A stretch of 64,000 bases of DNA, taken from CAZQFV01 sp964592645 (GTDB lineage: Bacteria; Chloroflexota; Chloroflexia; DTKN01). The stretch's first letter is position 1, and the number at the start of each line of letters is the position of its first letter. This document shows, in pieces, positions 29,678-38,777 of this stretch. Position numbers and translations under genes: made by a program. The DNA lies in contig CAZQFV010000002.1 in NCBI GenBank assembly GCA_964592645.1, positions 124,001 to 188,000 of the forward strand, given 5' to 3'. Below the pieces are notes generated by a model, which was given only the letters and a program-made list of their open reading frames with translations, did not search any database and was not told the DNA's origin.

Positions 29678-30880
29678 TCAGTACGACGGCGCCATAGAGG
29701 TCCGCACCCGTTCGTGCTCCAGCGTGGCCAGGGTCAGGCGCATCTTTTCCAGGGCCTTTTGGATGTTCTCCACCGAGTTGGCGTAGGAGAGGCGCAGGTA
29801 GCCTTCGCCGTAGGAGCCGAACGAGGTCCCCGGCAGGACGGCCACTCCGCCCTCGTAGAGGAGGTAGTCGGCGAGCTCCTTGGCCGGCCGGCCGAACGAC
29901 TGGATATTGGGAAAGGCGTAAAAGGCGCCGGCCGGCGTGCGGCAGGTGACGCCGGGGATGGCGTTGAGTCCGGCCACCATCACGTCGCGCCGCCGCCGGA
30001 ACTCGGCCACCATTTTGGCCACCTCGTCCTGCGGGCCGCGCAGTCCCTCGATCCCCGCCCACTGGGTGAAGCTCGCTGTGCATGAGACGCTGTTCGTCGC
30101 CAGCTTGGCAAAGGCCGGCACGAGCGCCGCGGGCATCACGCCGTAGCCGATGCGCCACCCCGTCATCGCGTAGGTCTTGGAGAACCCGTCGAGGATGATC
30201 GTGCGCTCCCACAGGCCCGGCAGCGAAGCGATGCTGCTGAACTCGGTGTCGTAGAGGATCTGCGAATAGATCTCGTCGGAGAGGATGTAGCAGTCGTAGT
30301 GGACGGCCAGTTCGGCGATCTCTTCCAGGTCCCGCTTGCAGAGCACGCCCCCGGTGGGGTTCTCCGGCGAGTTCAGGATGATCAGCGTCGTGCGCTTGTT
30401 GATGGCCTTCTTGAACGCCGCCAGGTCGAAACAAAAGTCGTTCTCCTCCAGCAGCGGCACCGGCACCGGCCGGGCCTGCACCAGGTTGATCATCGATTCA
30501 TAGATCGGGAAGCCCGGGTTGGGGTAGATGACCTCGTCGCCGGACTCGACCAGGGCCTGGATGGTGAAGTAGATGATCGGCTTGCCGCCGGGGACGATGA
30601 CCACGTTCTCGGCCTCGGCGGGGATGCCGCGCGATTGGCGGACGTGCTCGGCCACCGCTTGCCGCAGCTCGGGGATGCCCACCGAGGGCGTGTAGTGGGT
30701 CTTGCCGGACCGCAGCGCGACGATGGCCGCGTCGACGATGTTTTTGGGGGTGTCAAAGTCGGGCTCGCCGATCTCCAGGTGGATGATCTCCCGCCCCTGG
30801 GCTTCGAGGGCCCGAGCGCGGGCCAGTACCTCGAAGGCCGTCTCCGTACCCAGGCGACTCATCCGTCGTGCTAGGCGCAT
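29678..30880 (-). CDS. Class I/II pyridoxal phosphate aminotransferase (aspartate aminotransferase-like)
   Basis: A 400-residue fold-type I PLP enzyme. It begins MRLARRMSRLGTETAFEVL. Substrate region LEIGEPDFDTP, PNPGFPIYES, NSPENPTGG, D202/Y205 (SDEIYS) and PLP lysine K235 (DGFSKTYAMTGWRIG) are all intact. It belongs to the AspC/PatA subgroup. The amino donor cannot be specified. It is oriented against the serine genes, with a weak AAGAGGAGG before the ATG. The MoaD/ThiS-like gene lies 51 bp upstream on the same strand. Confidence 0.9.
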   Translation of the reverse strand: MRLARRMSRLGTETAFEVLARARALEAQGREIIHLEIGEPDFDTPKNIVDAAIVALRSGKTHYTPSVGIPELRQAVAEHVRQSRGIPAEAENVVIVPGGKPIIYFTIQALVESGDEVIYPNPGFPIYESMINLVQARPVPVPLLEENDFCFDLAAFKKAINKRTTLIILNSPENPTGGVLCKRDLEEIAELAVHYDCYILSDEIYSQILYDTEFSSIASLPGLWERTIILDGFSKTYAMTGWRIGYGVMPAALVPAFAKLATNSVSCTASFTQWAGIEGLRGPQDEVAKMVAEFRRRRDVMVAGLNAIPGVTCRTPAGAFYAFPNIQSFGRPAKELADYLLYEGGVAVLPGTSFGSYGEGYLRLSYANSVENIQKALEKMRLTLATLEHERVRTSMAPSY

Positions 30881-30931
30881 CGTTTCCTCCTCTTTGAGTC
30901 ATCGGGGGGCTCCATTGCCCCGATCCGAACG

Positions 30932-31159
30932 CTAACCGCCGCCGATGAGCGCGATGAGCTTGACCTCCTGGCCGTCCTGCAGCAGATCGTCCTTCTTCAC
31001 CAACTTGCCGCCGACGAGGACGGCCCCCACCAGCTCGGACGGGATACCCAGCGAGGCGATCAACTGGCGCACGCTGCGGCCGGCCCATCCCTCCAGGGAC
31101 AGCCGGTCTCGGCCATCGGCGTACTGCCGCAACATACCCACCAGGATTACGTGGACCAT
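30932..31159 (-). CDS. MoaD/ThiS-like ubiquitin-fold sulfur carrier
   Basis: A 75-residue beta-grasp protein ending ALIGGG, the Gly-Gly terminus that is adenylated and thiocarboxylated in sulfur carriers for molybdopterin or thiamine synthesis. The core has VRQLIASLGIP and the VLVGGKLVKKDDLLQDGQEV strand-turn pattern of this fold. No activating enzyme (MoeB/ThiF) or MoaE/ThiG gene is in the window, so its pathway is undetermined. The extra third Gly is at the very end. The ATG at 31159 lies about 27 bp after a TATAAT promoter. Confidence 0.82.
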   Translation of the reverse strand: MVHVILVGMLRQYADGRDRLSLEGWAGRSVRQLIASLGIPSELVGAVLVGGKLVKKDDLLQDGQEVKLIALIGGG

Positions 31160-31192
31160 CGCTTTAGCTCTCCGGCGCTCAACCTGTGCTCC

Positions 31193-31221
31193 ATTATACC
31201 ACACTCGAATCTCCCGGCCAA
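31193..31221 (-). promoter_or_regulatory. Promoter for the MoaD/ThiS-like gene
   Basis: On the minus strand: TTGGCC (31216-31221), 17-bp spacer, TATAAT (31193-31198), preceded by TGTGG. Confidence 0.6.
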
Positions 31222-31229
31222 ATTGCCGG

Positions 31230-31258
31230 TTGCATGAAGCGCCCCGTTGTGTTATGAT
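31230..31258 (+). promoter_or_regulatory. Promoter for hypothetical 31297
   Basis: TTGCAT (31230-31235), 17-bp spacer, TATGAT (31253-31258). Divergent from the MoaD-like promoter. Confidence 0.6.
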
Positions 31259-31296
31259 ACAAGCGCGGCAGTATGGATTGAGCCCCGAGGTGGACG

Positions 31297-31812
31297 ATGG
31301 CTGTCGAGGTCGAGCTGTACACGACGGACCATGTGATCCGTGGCTTTGTGGAAACTGCGGGGGAGCGGCTGAGCGACATCCTGAACAACAAGACGGAGTC
31401 GGCGCTGACGATGACCCAGGTACAGGTCTCGCGCTTGCTCAATGTCGGCAAGGCCCCGCCCATGCGCCTCACCTTGGCGCGTATCGAGAAGAGCAGCCTG
31501 CTCTTTGCCGTGCCCGTGGAGCGCGACCTGACGCACAAGAGCCTCTACCGCCGGGCGGCCCGCCAGGGGTACGAGTTGGCCGTCTTTTTGCCCAATTTCG
31601 AGCTGCGGGGCACGATCCACCTGACCGAACGGCTGGATATCCGCCGCGTGCTGGTCGTCCGGCCGGAAGACTTTATCCCCCTCACCGATGCCGAGGCCAC
31701 CTATGTGCTCTATCCGCAGGTGCGCATCCGGGCCGGGACGATGGTGATCAACAAGTCCAAGGTCGTCTTGATCGGGGAGCAGGTGCCCGGAGAGGGTCCG
31801 CCGCCGGCGTAA
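31297..31812 (+). CDS. Hypothetical protein, 171 aa, beta-rich with internal duplication
   Basis: Soluble, without signal peptide or membrane helix. Two halves look related: TTDHVIRGFVE followed by RLSDILNN near 9-31, and PNFELRGTIHLTERLDIRRVL near 101-121. Each is followed by a strand and an L(T/P)xxxA segment. Short beta units of this type occur in Chloroflexota hypothetical proteins and resemble small SH3/Sm-like barrels, but I cannot name a family with confidence. It is monocistronic or co-transcribed with the amidohydrolase 52 bp downstream. Confidence 0.7.
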   Translation: MAVEVELYTTDHVIRGFVETAGERLSDILNNKTESALTMTQVQVSRLLNVGKAPPMRLTLARIEKSSLLFAVPVERDLTHKSLYRRAARQGYELAVFLPNFELRGTIHLTERLDIRRVLVVRPEDFIPLTDAEATYVLYPQVRIRAGTMVINKSKVVLIGEQVPGEGPPPA

Positions 31813-31864
31813 GCGGCTCGCGCGGGCCCCTGATACGCGCCTTCCTCCTTCGAGGGAGGAAAGT

Positions 31865-33283
31865 ATGCGCGACACTATGATGCGCCGCCTCTCGCGGCTG
31901 CTCTTCCGCCTGCTGGCCTATCGACCGCCGACGGTGGCGGTGCCGCCGCCGGGCGTTGTCCTCACCGACGTCAACGTAGTCCAGCCTGGGGAGAAGCCGG
32001 CCCTGGCCCAGACGGTGGTTGTGGATGGGGGCAAGATCACCCAGGTCGTGCCGGCCGGCCCGGGCGATACCTCGGGCCGCTACGCGGGCTGCTACCTCCT
32101 GCCCGGCCTCGTGGACATGCACGTACACATCCCGCCGCCGGTGCGCGATCTCTGCGGGCTGCTCTTCCTAGCCCACGGCGTGACCACGATCCGCGAGGCC
32201 GGCGACGCCGACGGCACCACCTTCGATTCCCGCGCCGCGATCAACGCCGGGGAGGTTCCCGGCCCGCGCATCGTGGCCTGCGGCCCGGTGCTGGACGGCG
32301 ACCCGCCCTTCCTGCCCACCTCGTGGCCGGTGCGCGACGCCGCCGCGGCCGAGGAGGCCGTGGCGGCGCTGGCGGCGCAGGGGGCCGACTTTGTCAAGGT
32401 CCACCACAAGCTATCGGCAGAGGCGCTGGCGGGCGTGCGCCGGGCCGCCGCCCGCCACAACCTGCGCGTGGTCGGCCATATCCCGGCGGCCGTTCCCTTT
32501 GCGGAAGCCGGGATCTGGGACGTGCAGCACCTCGACGGGCTGGTCCCCTACGCGCGCGAGGGGGAGAGCCCGCGCGATGTCCAGGAGAAGTGGGCCCACC
32601 TGGACGGGGAACGCATCGCCTGGTACGTGGCGGTCTCGCGGGAGCAGGGGCTGGTGCACACCCCGACCGTCGTGAGCGGCGAGAGCCTGCTCTGGGTGGC
32701 GGAGGGTGGGCCGCCGGCCGGCATGCCGGTGCGGCAGATGCCGCGCTACTACCACCAGGTCATCTGGACCCAGATGGGCAACATGCCGATGTTCCGCTAT
32801 ATGCGCGATGGCCTGATCGATCTGCTGCGGCAGGGACGGCAGCGCATGCTGGAAGTGGTCCGCGCCCTGCATGCGGCCGGCGTGCGCCTGCACCTGGGCA
32901 CGGACACGGCCGGCATGCCCTATGTCGTGCCGGGGGCCAGCCTGCTGCGCGAGCTGGCGCTCTTCGTGGAGGCCGGCCTCTCGCCGGCCGAGGCCTGGGC
33001 CGCCGGGACGCGCGCGGCCGGCGAGTCGCTGGGCCTCCCCGGCCTGGGATGGATCCGGCCGGGCGACCCGGCCGACCTGCTCGTTTTCGACGCCGATCCC
33101 ACCCGGGAGCTAGCGGCGCTCTCCACCCTGCGGGCGGTGGTGGCCCAGGGGCGTTTCTACACCAGGGAAGCGCTGGAGGAGGCGCTGGCGCAACACCGGG
33201 CCCGTTTCGAGCGGCCGGCCTACGACCGGGCGGTGACCGCTATAGTGCGGGCGATGATGCGAACGATGGCCGGGCGGGGGTAG
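31865..33283 (+). CDS. Amidohydrolase family protein (metal-dependent hydrolase)
   Basis: A 472-residue amidohydrolase-superfamily barrel. Metal-site motifs appear in order: GLVDMHVHI near 79 (HxH), FVKVHHK (candidate carbamylated or bridging Lys) near 178, VVGHIP near 201, VQHLDG near 220 and GTDTAG near 345 (metal-binding Asp). Imidazolonepropionase/prolidase-like members share this order. The N-terminal basic stretch RRLSRLLFRLLAYRPP is not a clear signal peptide. GGAGGAAAG precedes the ATG. The substrate cannot be inferred. Confidence 0.85.
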   Translation: MRDTMMRRLSRLLFRLLAYRPPTVAVPPPGVVLTDVNVVQPGEKPALAQTVVVDGGKITQVVPAGPGDTSGRYAGCYLLPGLVDMHVHIPPPVRDLCGLLFLAHGVTTIREAGDADGTTFDSRAAINAGEVPGPRIVACGPVLDGDPPFLPTSWPVRDAAAAEEAVAALAAQGADFVKVHHKLSAEALAGVRRAAARHNLRVVGHIPAAVPFAEAGIWDVQHLDGLVPYAREGESPRDVQEKWAHLDGERIAWYVAVSREQGLVHTPTVVSGESLLWVAEGGPPAGMPVRQMPRYYHQVIWTQMGNMPMFRYMRDGLIDLLRQGRQRMLEVVRALHAAGVRLHLGTDTAGMPYVVPGASLLRELALFVEAGLSPAEAWAAGTRAAGESLGLPGLGWIRPGDPADLLVFDADPTRELAALSTLRAVVAQGRFYTREALEEALAQHRARFERPAYDRAVTAIVRAMMRTMAGRG

Positions 33284-33313
33284 GGCCGGTGCCCCAAGGG
33301 CCCGAATCCGAAG

Positions 33314-33342
33314 TTGAACTTTTCGCGGCCCTGGTGTACAAT
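33314..33342 (+). promoter_or_regulatory. Promoter for tatABC
   Basis: TTGAAC (33314-33319), 17-bp spacer, TACAAT (33337-33342). Start of tatA is about 29 nt downstream. Confidence 0.7.
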
Positions 33343-33370
33343 GGCGCCAACTGGTTATGGAGGCCAGGCG

Positions 33371-33565
33371 ATGTTCCGACAATTCGGTTGGATGGAACTG
33401 CTACTGGTCCTGGTGATCGCCCTGCTCATCTTTGGACCGAGCAAGCTGCCGCAGCTGGCCAGGTCCCTGGGCAAGGCGATCCGCGAGTTCCGGGAGAGTC
33501 TCTCCGGGGAGGAGGGCGGAACCTCCGCGGACGATTCGCCGGGCGAGCCGCGCCAGGACACGTGA
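33371..33565 (+). CDS. tatA: Twin-arginine translocase subunit TatA
   Basis: A 64-residue protein: one membrane helix (6-20, WMELLLVLVIALLIF), the conserved FGPSKLP hinge, an amphipathic helix (ARSLGKAIREFRES) and an acidic tail. This is the pore-forming TatA/E type. It is the first gene of a tatA-tatB-tatC operon. The system exports folded proteins, including probably the Tat-signal radical SAM protein encoded at 57515-58726. Confidence 0.92.
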   Translation: MFRQFGWMELLLVLVIALLIFGPSKLPQLARSLGKAIREFRESLSGEEGGTSADDSPGEPRQDT

Positions 33566-33578
33566 GCTTCGAAAGGCT

Positions 33579-34007
33579 ATGGGCGGCAACCTCTTTGGCC
33601 TCGGTTTCGGTGAACTGATCTTTTTGGCCATCCTGGCCCTGATCGTCTTTGGGCCCAGACGCCTCCCCGAGGTGGCCCGGACGGTCAGCCGGCTGATACA
33701 GCAGCTACGCCAGGTTGCGGATGAGGCCCAGGAGGAGGTGCGCCAGATGATGGGCGAGGGCCAACCGCAGCCCGGCCGGGAGGCCGACCGGCAGCCGTCG
33801 GCCCCGCGGCATCCCCCGGCCGCCGCGCCGAACACCCCGATGTCCCCGCTGCCTTGGGAGCGGGGGGCAGTCCCTTCTTCTTCTGCCGGGCGGCCCGTGG
33901 AACCGGCTGCGGCCGGCGGGTTGGCGCTTTCCGAACCTGCCGCGCCGCCCCCCGAGCAGGCCACCGAGGATGAGCCGGAGTCCCCATCTCCGTCGCTCGC
34001 CGGTTGA
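33579..34007 (+). CDS. tatB: Twin-arginine translocase subunit TatB-like
   Basis: A 142-residue protein with the TatA/B fold: membrane helix FGELIFLAILALIVF (10-24) preceded by Glu, FGPRRLPE hinge, then a longer amphipathic helix (VSRLIQQLRQVADEAQEEVRQMM) and a low-complexity Pro/Ala/Ser tail of about 75 residues. The longer helix and Glu before the membrane helix favour TatB (receptor subunit) over TatA. It lies 13 bp after tatA and overlaps the proposed tatC start by 4 bp. Confidence 0.85.
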   Translation: MGGNLFGLGFGELIFLAILALIVFGPRRLPEVARTVSRLIQQLRQVADEAQEEVRQMMGEGQPQPGREADRQPSAPRHPPAAAPNTPMSPLPWERGAVPSSSAGRPVEPAAAGGLALSEPAAPPPEQATEDEPESPSPSLAG

Positions 34008-34765
34008 GGGCCGCCGTGCTGCGCCGCCTCTTGCAGTCTTTGCGGGCCGGGAAAAAGCCTCCCCAGGGCGGCGACATGTCCCTGCTGGAGCACCTGGAGG
34101 AACTCCGCCGCCGCCTGATCGTCTGCCTGGTGGCCGTGGCCCTGGGCACGGCCGTGGGTTTTCTCCTGGCCGAGCCGCTCATGGGCCTGCTGGTCGACCT
34201 GATCGACGATGTGCCCGGCGTGACGGTCCAGGCCATTGAGGTCGCCGAAAAGTTCGCCACCTCCCTGCGCCTCTCCCTGATCGTGGGCATTGCCCTGGCC
34301 ATGCCGGTGCTCGTCTACGAGATCTGGCTATTTCTCGCCCCGGCGCTCAAGCCCGAGGAGCGCCGCTTTGTGTTCATCGGCCTGCCCCTGGTGACGCTGT
34401 TCTTCTGCGCCGGCGTGGCTTTCTCCTACATGGTAGCTCTCCCGGCGGCGCTGCGTTTCCTCCTCGGCTTTGGCAGCGCGCAGGTGGTCACCCGGCCCCA
34501 ACTGGGCCCCTACCTGGGCTTTGTCTCTACCTTGCTGCTCTGGAGCGGCATCTCCTTCGAGCTGCCCATTTTCCTTTTCTTCTTGGCCAGGATCGGCGTC
34601 GTGGATTGGCGGCGCCTTTCCCGGTGGCGCAAGTACGCCTTCCTGGTGATCGCTATTGCCGCCGCGGTCATCACGCCCACGGGCGACCCGGTGAACATGA
34701 TGGTGATCGCCGTGCCGCTCTATCTCCTCTACGAGATCGGCATCCTTCTGGCGCGCCTCGCTTGA
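34004..34765 (+). CDS. tatC: Twin-arginine translocase subunit TatC
   Basis: A 253-residue, six-helix receptor that recognises the RR signal. MSLLEHLEELRRRLI, FLAPALKPEERRF and ITPTGDP are family signatures. A conserved Glu sits in the first cytoplasmic segment. The TTG at 34004 overlaps the tatB stop (TTGA) but lacks a ribosome site. An ATG at 34076 would remove 24 residues and still keep the core, so the start is uncertain. It completes a full TatABC translocase. Confidence 0.92.
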   Translation: MRAAVLRRLLQSLRAGKKPPQGGDMSLLEHLEELRRRLIVCLVAVALGTAVGFLLAEPLMGLLVDLIDDVPGVTVQAIEVAEKFATSLRLSLIVGIALAMPVLVYEIWLFLAPALKPEERRFVFIGLPLVTLFFCAGVAFSYMVALPAALRFLLGFGSAQVVTRPQLGPYLGFVSTLLLWSGISFELPIFLFFLARIGVVDWRRLSRWRKYAFLVIAIAAAVITPTGDPVNMMVIAVPLYLLYEIGILLARLA

Positions 34766-34891
34766 AACTTCCCCCCCGACCCTGCGTAAACGATACGTGC
34801 TGTACAACGACAGCGAGGTATGGTAAAATGGGGCCAGCGGTGGTCCCAAGAGCCGGCCAACAGGCCGGGAGTCCAAGAAGGAGGATTTCTC

Positions 34892-35563
34892 ATGGCATCC
34901 GTTCTCAAGCGCATTCGGGACCTGATCAGCGCCAACATCAATGCGATGCTCGACTCTGCCGAGGATCCGGAGAAGATGGTCAACGAGTACCTGCGGCAGA
35001 TGCAGGACGAGCTCTACGAGGCCAAGACCACGGTCGCCGCGGCCATGGCCGACGAGGACAAGCTCAACCGCCTCTGGGCCACCAACCAGGCCCTGGCCGA
35101 GGAGTGGGAGAAGAAGGCCGAGGCGGCCCTCCAGGCTGGAAAGGAAGACCTGGCCAAGCAGGCGTTGATTCGGCGACGCGGCTACTTGGATCTCGCCGAC
35201 AACTACCACCGGCAGTTCGAGGCGCAGTCGCAGCAGGTGGAAGATCTGCAAGACGCCCTGGCCAAGCTGGAGGCCAAGATCGCCGAGGCCCGTGCCCGCC
35301 GCGAGCTGATCATCGCCAAGAAGCACCAGGCCGAGACCCAAGAGGCCATCGTCCGCACGGTGCGCACCATCGGCGACAGCAGCCGCGCTTTCGAGGGGCT
35401 GGCCGGCCTGGAGCAGCGCGTCGACGAGCGCCTGGCCAAGGCCAAGGCCATGGCCCAGCTCGAGGGCGAGTCCCTCGAGACCCGCCTCACCGATGTCGAG
35501 ATCGAGGCGGCCGCCAATGCCGACCTGGCGGAGCTCAAGAAGAAGATGGGGATGAGCTCCTGA
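34892..35563 (+). CDS. pspA: PspA/IM30 (Vipp1-like) membrane stress protein
   Basis: A 223-residue, almost entirely helical coiled-coil protein of the ESCRT-III-related PspA/IM30 family, which oligomerises on damaged membranes. Typical features: an amphipathic N-terminal helix (SVLKRIRDLISANINAML), AEDPEKMVNEYLRQMQDEL, and AKKHQAETQEAIVRT. A TATGGTAAAAT -10 region lies near 34820-34828. It is followed by a terminator and then the SBP-VWA genes, so a shared function in envelope integrity is plausible but not shown. Confidence 0.92.
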   Translation: MASVLKRIRDLISANINAMLDSAEDPEKMVNEYLRQMQDELYEAKTTVAAAMADEDKLNRLWATNQALAEEWEKKAEAALQAGKEDLAKQALIRRRGYLDLADNYHRQFEAQSQQVEDLQDALAKLEAKIAEARARRELIIAKKHQAETQEAIVRTVRTIGDSSRAFEGLAGLEQRVDERLAKAKAMAQLEGESLETRLTDVEIEAAANADLAELKKKMGMSS

Positions 35564-35611
35564 CCCGGGCTTGGATACTCACCCGGAGGGCGCCGGCTGC
35601 GCCGCCGGGAA

Positions 35612-35642
35612 ACTGGCAGGGGCAGTGCCTCGCTGCCCCTGC
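35612..35642. repeat. Palindrome GGCAGGGGCAG downstream of pspA
   Basis: GGCAGGGGCAG inverted as CTGCCCCTGCC with a 7-nt loop, within the 286-bp gap between pspA and the first solute-binding gene. It belongs to the GC-rich palindromes scattered through the window. Confidence 0.6.
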
Positions 35643-35666
35643 CGGGAACAGGTTTCTGTACCGGGC

Positions 35667-35692
35667 AAGGGCGACGCGCGCGTCGCCCTTTT
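35667..35692 (+). terminator. Rho-independent terminator after pspA
   Basis: AAGGGCGACGCG/CGCGTCGCCCTT followed by TTTTC. A strong GC stem with a T-run about 105 bp past the pspA stop. It separates pspA from the next operon. Confidence 0.7.
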
Positions 35693-35849
35693 CATCAGGA
35701 TGCAGCGCCGAGCATCGGGCCGTCGGCCGCCGGGGATTCCTTCGGGGGCTTTCTGGGGGCCGCGTAACCGGCGGCGCGGTGGTATTTGCCGTCACCTTCG
35801 CCCCTGGGGGACCTCTGCCGGCGAACGGCAAAAGGAGTAGGCGAGGACA

Positions 35850-37040
35850 ATGAGAAGGCGCAACCTGATCCTCTTCATCATCTTCCTGGTGGTGGCCATC
35901 GGTGTCGTCATCGGCGTCTATATCGGCTTCCTGCGCCCCCAGCGGGGCACGATCCTCAACCCTCTCCCGGAGCTCAAGGTGCATGTCGTCTATGCCACCG
36001 AGGAGGGCGAGTGGATGCGCGCGGCCGCCGAACGCTTCAACCAGGAAGCGCACGTCCTCAACGGCCAGCGCATCGTCGTCGAGTTGGTGCCGATGGACAG
36101 CGGCGAGGCCCTTATCCGCATCAAAGACGGGATTATCACTCCAACCGTCTGGTCGCCGGCCTCGATGCTCTGGGTCAACACCCTCAACGACGAGTGGCAG
36201 GTGCAGCACGCCACCGACCTGGTGATGCGCGTCGGCCAGTACCAGGCCACGCCGCTGGTGCTCTCCCCGATGGTCTTTGTTATGTGGGAGGACCGCTACG
36301 AGGTCTTTCAGAAGCACTTTGGCCGCGACCCGGACTGGGATACGATCCAGCAGGCCGTGATCGCCGAGGAGGGCTGGAAGACGCTCGGCGGGAACCCCGA
36401 CTGGGGCTTTTTCAAGTTCGGCCAGGCCGACCCCATCTACAGCAACTCCGGCCTGGTGGCCATCACCCTGGCCACCTACGACCGCTACGGCAAGACCCGC
36501 GGGCTGACGCCCGAGTTCATTACCTCGAGCGACTACCAGTCCTGGATCAAGCCGCTCTGGCTGAGCATCGTCGGCTCCTACGACCGCACCTCCTCGGACC
36601 TGATGCAGAACATGCTGCGCTACGGCCCTTCCACCTACGACGTGATCCTGGTCTATGAGAACCTGGTCGCTTCCACCATGAAGAACGCCAGCGGCCGCTG
36701 GGGCGATGAGCTGCGCGTCTTTTACCCGCACCTGAACCTGTGGAACGACCACCCCTACTGTGTCCTCCTCGCCGATTGGTCCAGCGCCGACCAGAAAGAC
36801 GCCGCGCTGGAGTTCCAAAAGTACCTGCTCTCGGAGAAGGTGCAGGGCGAGGCGCTGCACTATGGCTTCCGCCCGGCCAACGTCGACGTCCCGGTCGTCA
36901 ACTCGGATCCCGAGAACCCCTTCAACAAGTACCAGGCCCAGGGGCTGGCGATCCAGATCCCGCGCATCAACCTGGTCGAGACGCCTTCGGCGGAAGTCAT
37001 CAATGTCATGCAGCAGTTGTTCAAGAAGACCACGCGCTGA
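35850..37040 (+). CDS. Membrane-anchored extracellular solute-binding protein
   Basis: A 396-residue protein with an uncleaved-looking N-terminal helix (RRRNLILFIIFLVVAIGVVIGVYIGF) and a type II periplasmic-binding fold. Motifs include LKVHVVYATEEGEW, MDSGEAL, VWSPAS and IYSNSGL. It shares all of these with the next gene, so the two are tandem paralogues. The fold resembles Fe3+/molybdate-type ABC binding proteins, but no permease or ATPase gene is nearby, so a sensing or scaffolding role is as likely as uptake. AAAGGAG precedes the ATG. Confidence 0.82.
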   Translation: MRRRNLILFIIFLVVAIGVVIGVYIGFLRPQRGTILNPLPELKVHVVYATEEGEWMRAAAERFNQEAHVLNGQRIVVELVPMDSGEALIRIKDGIITPTVWSPASMLWVNTLNDEWQVQHATDLVMRVGQYQATPLVLSPMVFVMWEDRYEVFQKHFGRDPDWDTIQQAVIAEEGWKTLGGNPDWGFFKFGQADPIYSNSGLVAITLATYDRYGKTRGLTPEFITSSDYQSWIKPLWLSIVGSYDRTSSDLMQNMLRYGPSTYDVILVYENLVASTMKNASGRWGDELRVFYPHLNLWNDHPYCVLLADWSSADQKDAALEFQKYLLSEKVQGEALHYGFRPANVDVPVVNSDPENPFNKYQAQGLAIQIPRINLVETPSAEVINVMQQLFKKTTR

Positions 37041-37059
37041 GGCCGGAAGGAGGGCGACC

Positions 37060-38769
37060 TTGGATCGCAGGCAGCGCCAAACCCTGGTCATCGTTTCGAT
37101 AGCCGTCGCCGTGGTCGTGGTCCTCTGCTGCGTCGTTGGCCTGCTGGTCTATTTGCGGCTGCGCCGGACGGTCCTCCCCACGACCGAGAACACGCTGCAA
37201 CTCACGGTGCTCTATTCTCCGGAGAAGCAGGCCTGGATCGAGCCGCGGGTGAGCGAGTTCAACAGCCGCGGGGTGAGCATCCGTGGCCGGCGGGTCCGCG
37301 TCGTGGCCCAGGCCATGGACTCGGGCGAGGCGCTCCAGGCCATCCTGGACGGCAGCAGCGCGCCGGCCGTCTGGAGCCCGGCCTCCACGCTGTGGGTGCC
37401 GCTGCTCAACCAACGCTGGCAGGACCAGATGGGGACAGACGAGCCCCTGGCCGTCTATCCCGAGCCCCTGGTGGTCAGCCCTCTGGTCATCGCCATGTGG
37501 GAGGAGCAGGCCCAGGCGATGGGCTACCCAGAGCGGGCCATCGGCTGGCAGGAGATTATCTCGGCCACGCTGGACCCCCGCGGCTGGGGCCTGTACGGCC
37601 ACCCGGAGTGGGGCGCCTTTACGCTGGGGCACACCAACCCCTACTTCTCCAACAGCGGACTCCTGAGCGTGGCCGCCGAGGGGTACGCCGCGGCCGGCAA
37701 GGTGCGCGACCTGACGCCGTCCGACCTGGCTTTGTCGTCCACGCGGGCCTATGTGCAGCAGATCGAGCAGGCCATCATCCATTACGGCGAGTCCAGCGAC
37801 TATTTCGCCCAGCAGATGGCGGCGCGCGGGCCGGCCTATGCCAGCGCCGTGGTCCTCGAGGAACAGACCGTCGTCCGGTTCAACCGCGGAGCCTATGGCA
37901 ACCCTCCGCAGAAGCTGATCGCCGTCTACCCCAAGGAGGGCACCTTCTGGAGCGACCATCCCTATGTCGTCCTGCGCGGGGAGTGGGTCTCCTCCGACGA
38001 ACAGGCGGCGGCCCTGGCCCTGCGCGACTACCTGCTCTCCCCCGAGGCTCAAGCCAAGGCCCTGGAGTCCGGGTTCCGGCCGGCCGATATCTCGATCCCG
38101 CTGATCAACTCCGTCCTGGGACCGGCCGTGGGCGTGGATCCCCTCCAGCCCCAGACCGTGCTGGAGATCCCCTCGGCCGACACCACTATGGCCCTGCTGG
38201 ACGCCTGGCGCGAGGTGCGTAAAAAGGTCAATCTCCTCCTGGTGGTCGATGTTTCCGGCTCGATGCGCGACGCCGACAAGCTGCCGGCCGTCCAAGACGG
38301 CCTCAAGCTGTTCCTGGAACAACTGGGTGATGAGGACGTGGCCGGCGTCCTGGTCTTTAACGACCAGGTCTCTACGCTCAGCCCGCTTACGCCGCTCGGC
38401 CCCAAGCGCCAGCAGTTGAACCGGGCGATCGACGAGCTGCGGGCCGAGTACAACACCGTTCTGTACGACGTGACCATCGAGGCCCTGGAGCAGATGCAGC
38501 AGGCCTATGACCCCGGACGGATCAACGCCATCGTCCTGATGACCGATGGCCAGGACACGGCTTCCTGGAGCAGCGAGCGCGATGCCCTGAACGCGCTGCA
38601 GCGCTCGGCCAAGTCCAATACCCCGGTGCGCTTCTTCACCATCGCCTACGGTCAGGACGCCGAGCGCGACCTGCTCAAGCGCCTGGCCGAGGCCACGGCC
38701 GGCCGTATGGTGGAAGGTACCCCGGCGAACATCCGGCGCCTGTACGTGATCCTGTCCAGCTACTTCTAG
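37060..38769 (+). CDS. Solute-binding domain fused to von Willebrand factor A domain
   Basis: A 569-residue protein. N-terminal anchor helix (LVIVSIAVAVVVVLCCVVGLLVYL), a solute-binding-like domain about 45-385 paralogous to the upstream gene (MDSGEAL, VWSPAS, YFSNSGL), and a VWA domain about 390-569 with an intact MIDAS motif (VVDVSGSM, T in NTVLYD, and MTDGQD). VWA domains bind protein partners through a divalent metal. Starts at TTG 37060 with GGAAGGAGGG upstream, 19 bp after the previous stop. Matches the architecture known as substrate-binding and VWA domain protein. Confidence 0.85.
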   Translation: MDRRQRQTLVIVSIAVAVVVVLCCVVGLLVYLRLRRTVLPTTENTLQLTVLYSPEKQAWIEPRVSEFNSRGVSIRGRRVRVVAQAMDSGEALQAILDGSSAPAVWSPASTLWVPLLNQRWQDQMGTDEPLAVYPEPLVVSPLVIAMWEEQAQAMGYPERAIGWQEIISATLDPRGWGLYGHPEWGAFTLGHTNPYFSNSGLLSVAAEGYAAAGKVRDLTPSDLALSSTRAYVQQIEQAIIHYGESSDYFAQQMAARGPAYASAVVLEEQTVVRFNRGAYGNPPQKLIAVYPKEGTFWSDHPYVVLRGEWVSSDEQAAALALRDYLLSPEAQAKALESGFRPADISIPLINSVLGPAVGVDPLQPQTVLEIPSADTTMALLDAWREVRKKVNLLLVVDVSGSMRDADKLPAVQDGLKLFLEQLGDEDVAGVLVFNDQVSTLSPLTPLGPKRQQLNRAIDELRAEYNTVLYDVTIEALEQMQQAYDPGRINAIVLMTDGQDTASWSSERDALNALQRSAKSNTPVRFFTIAYGQDAERDLLKRLAEATAGRMVEGTPANIRRLYVILSSYF

Positions 38770-38777
38770 GAGCGGCG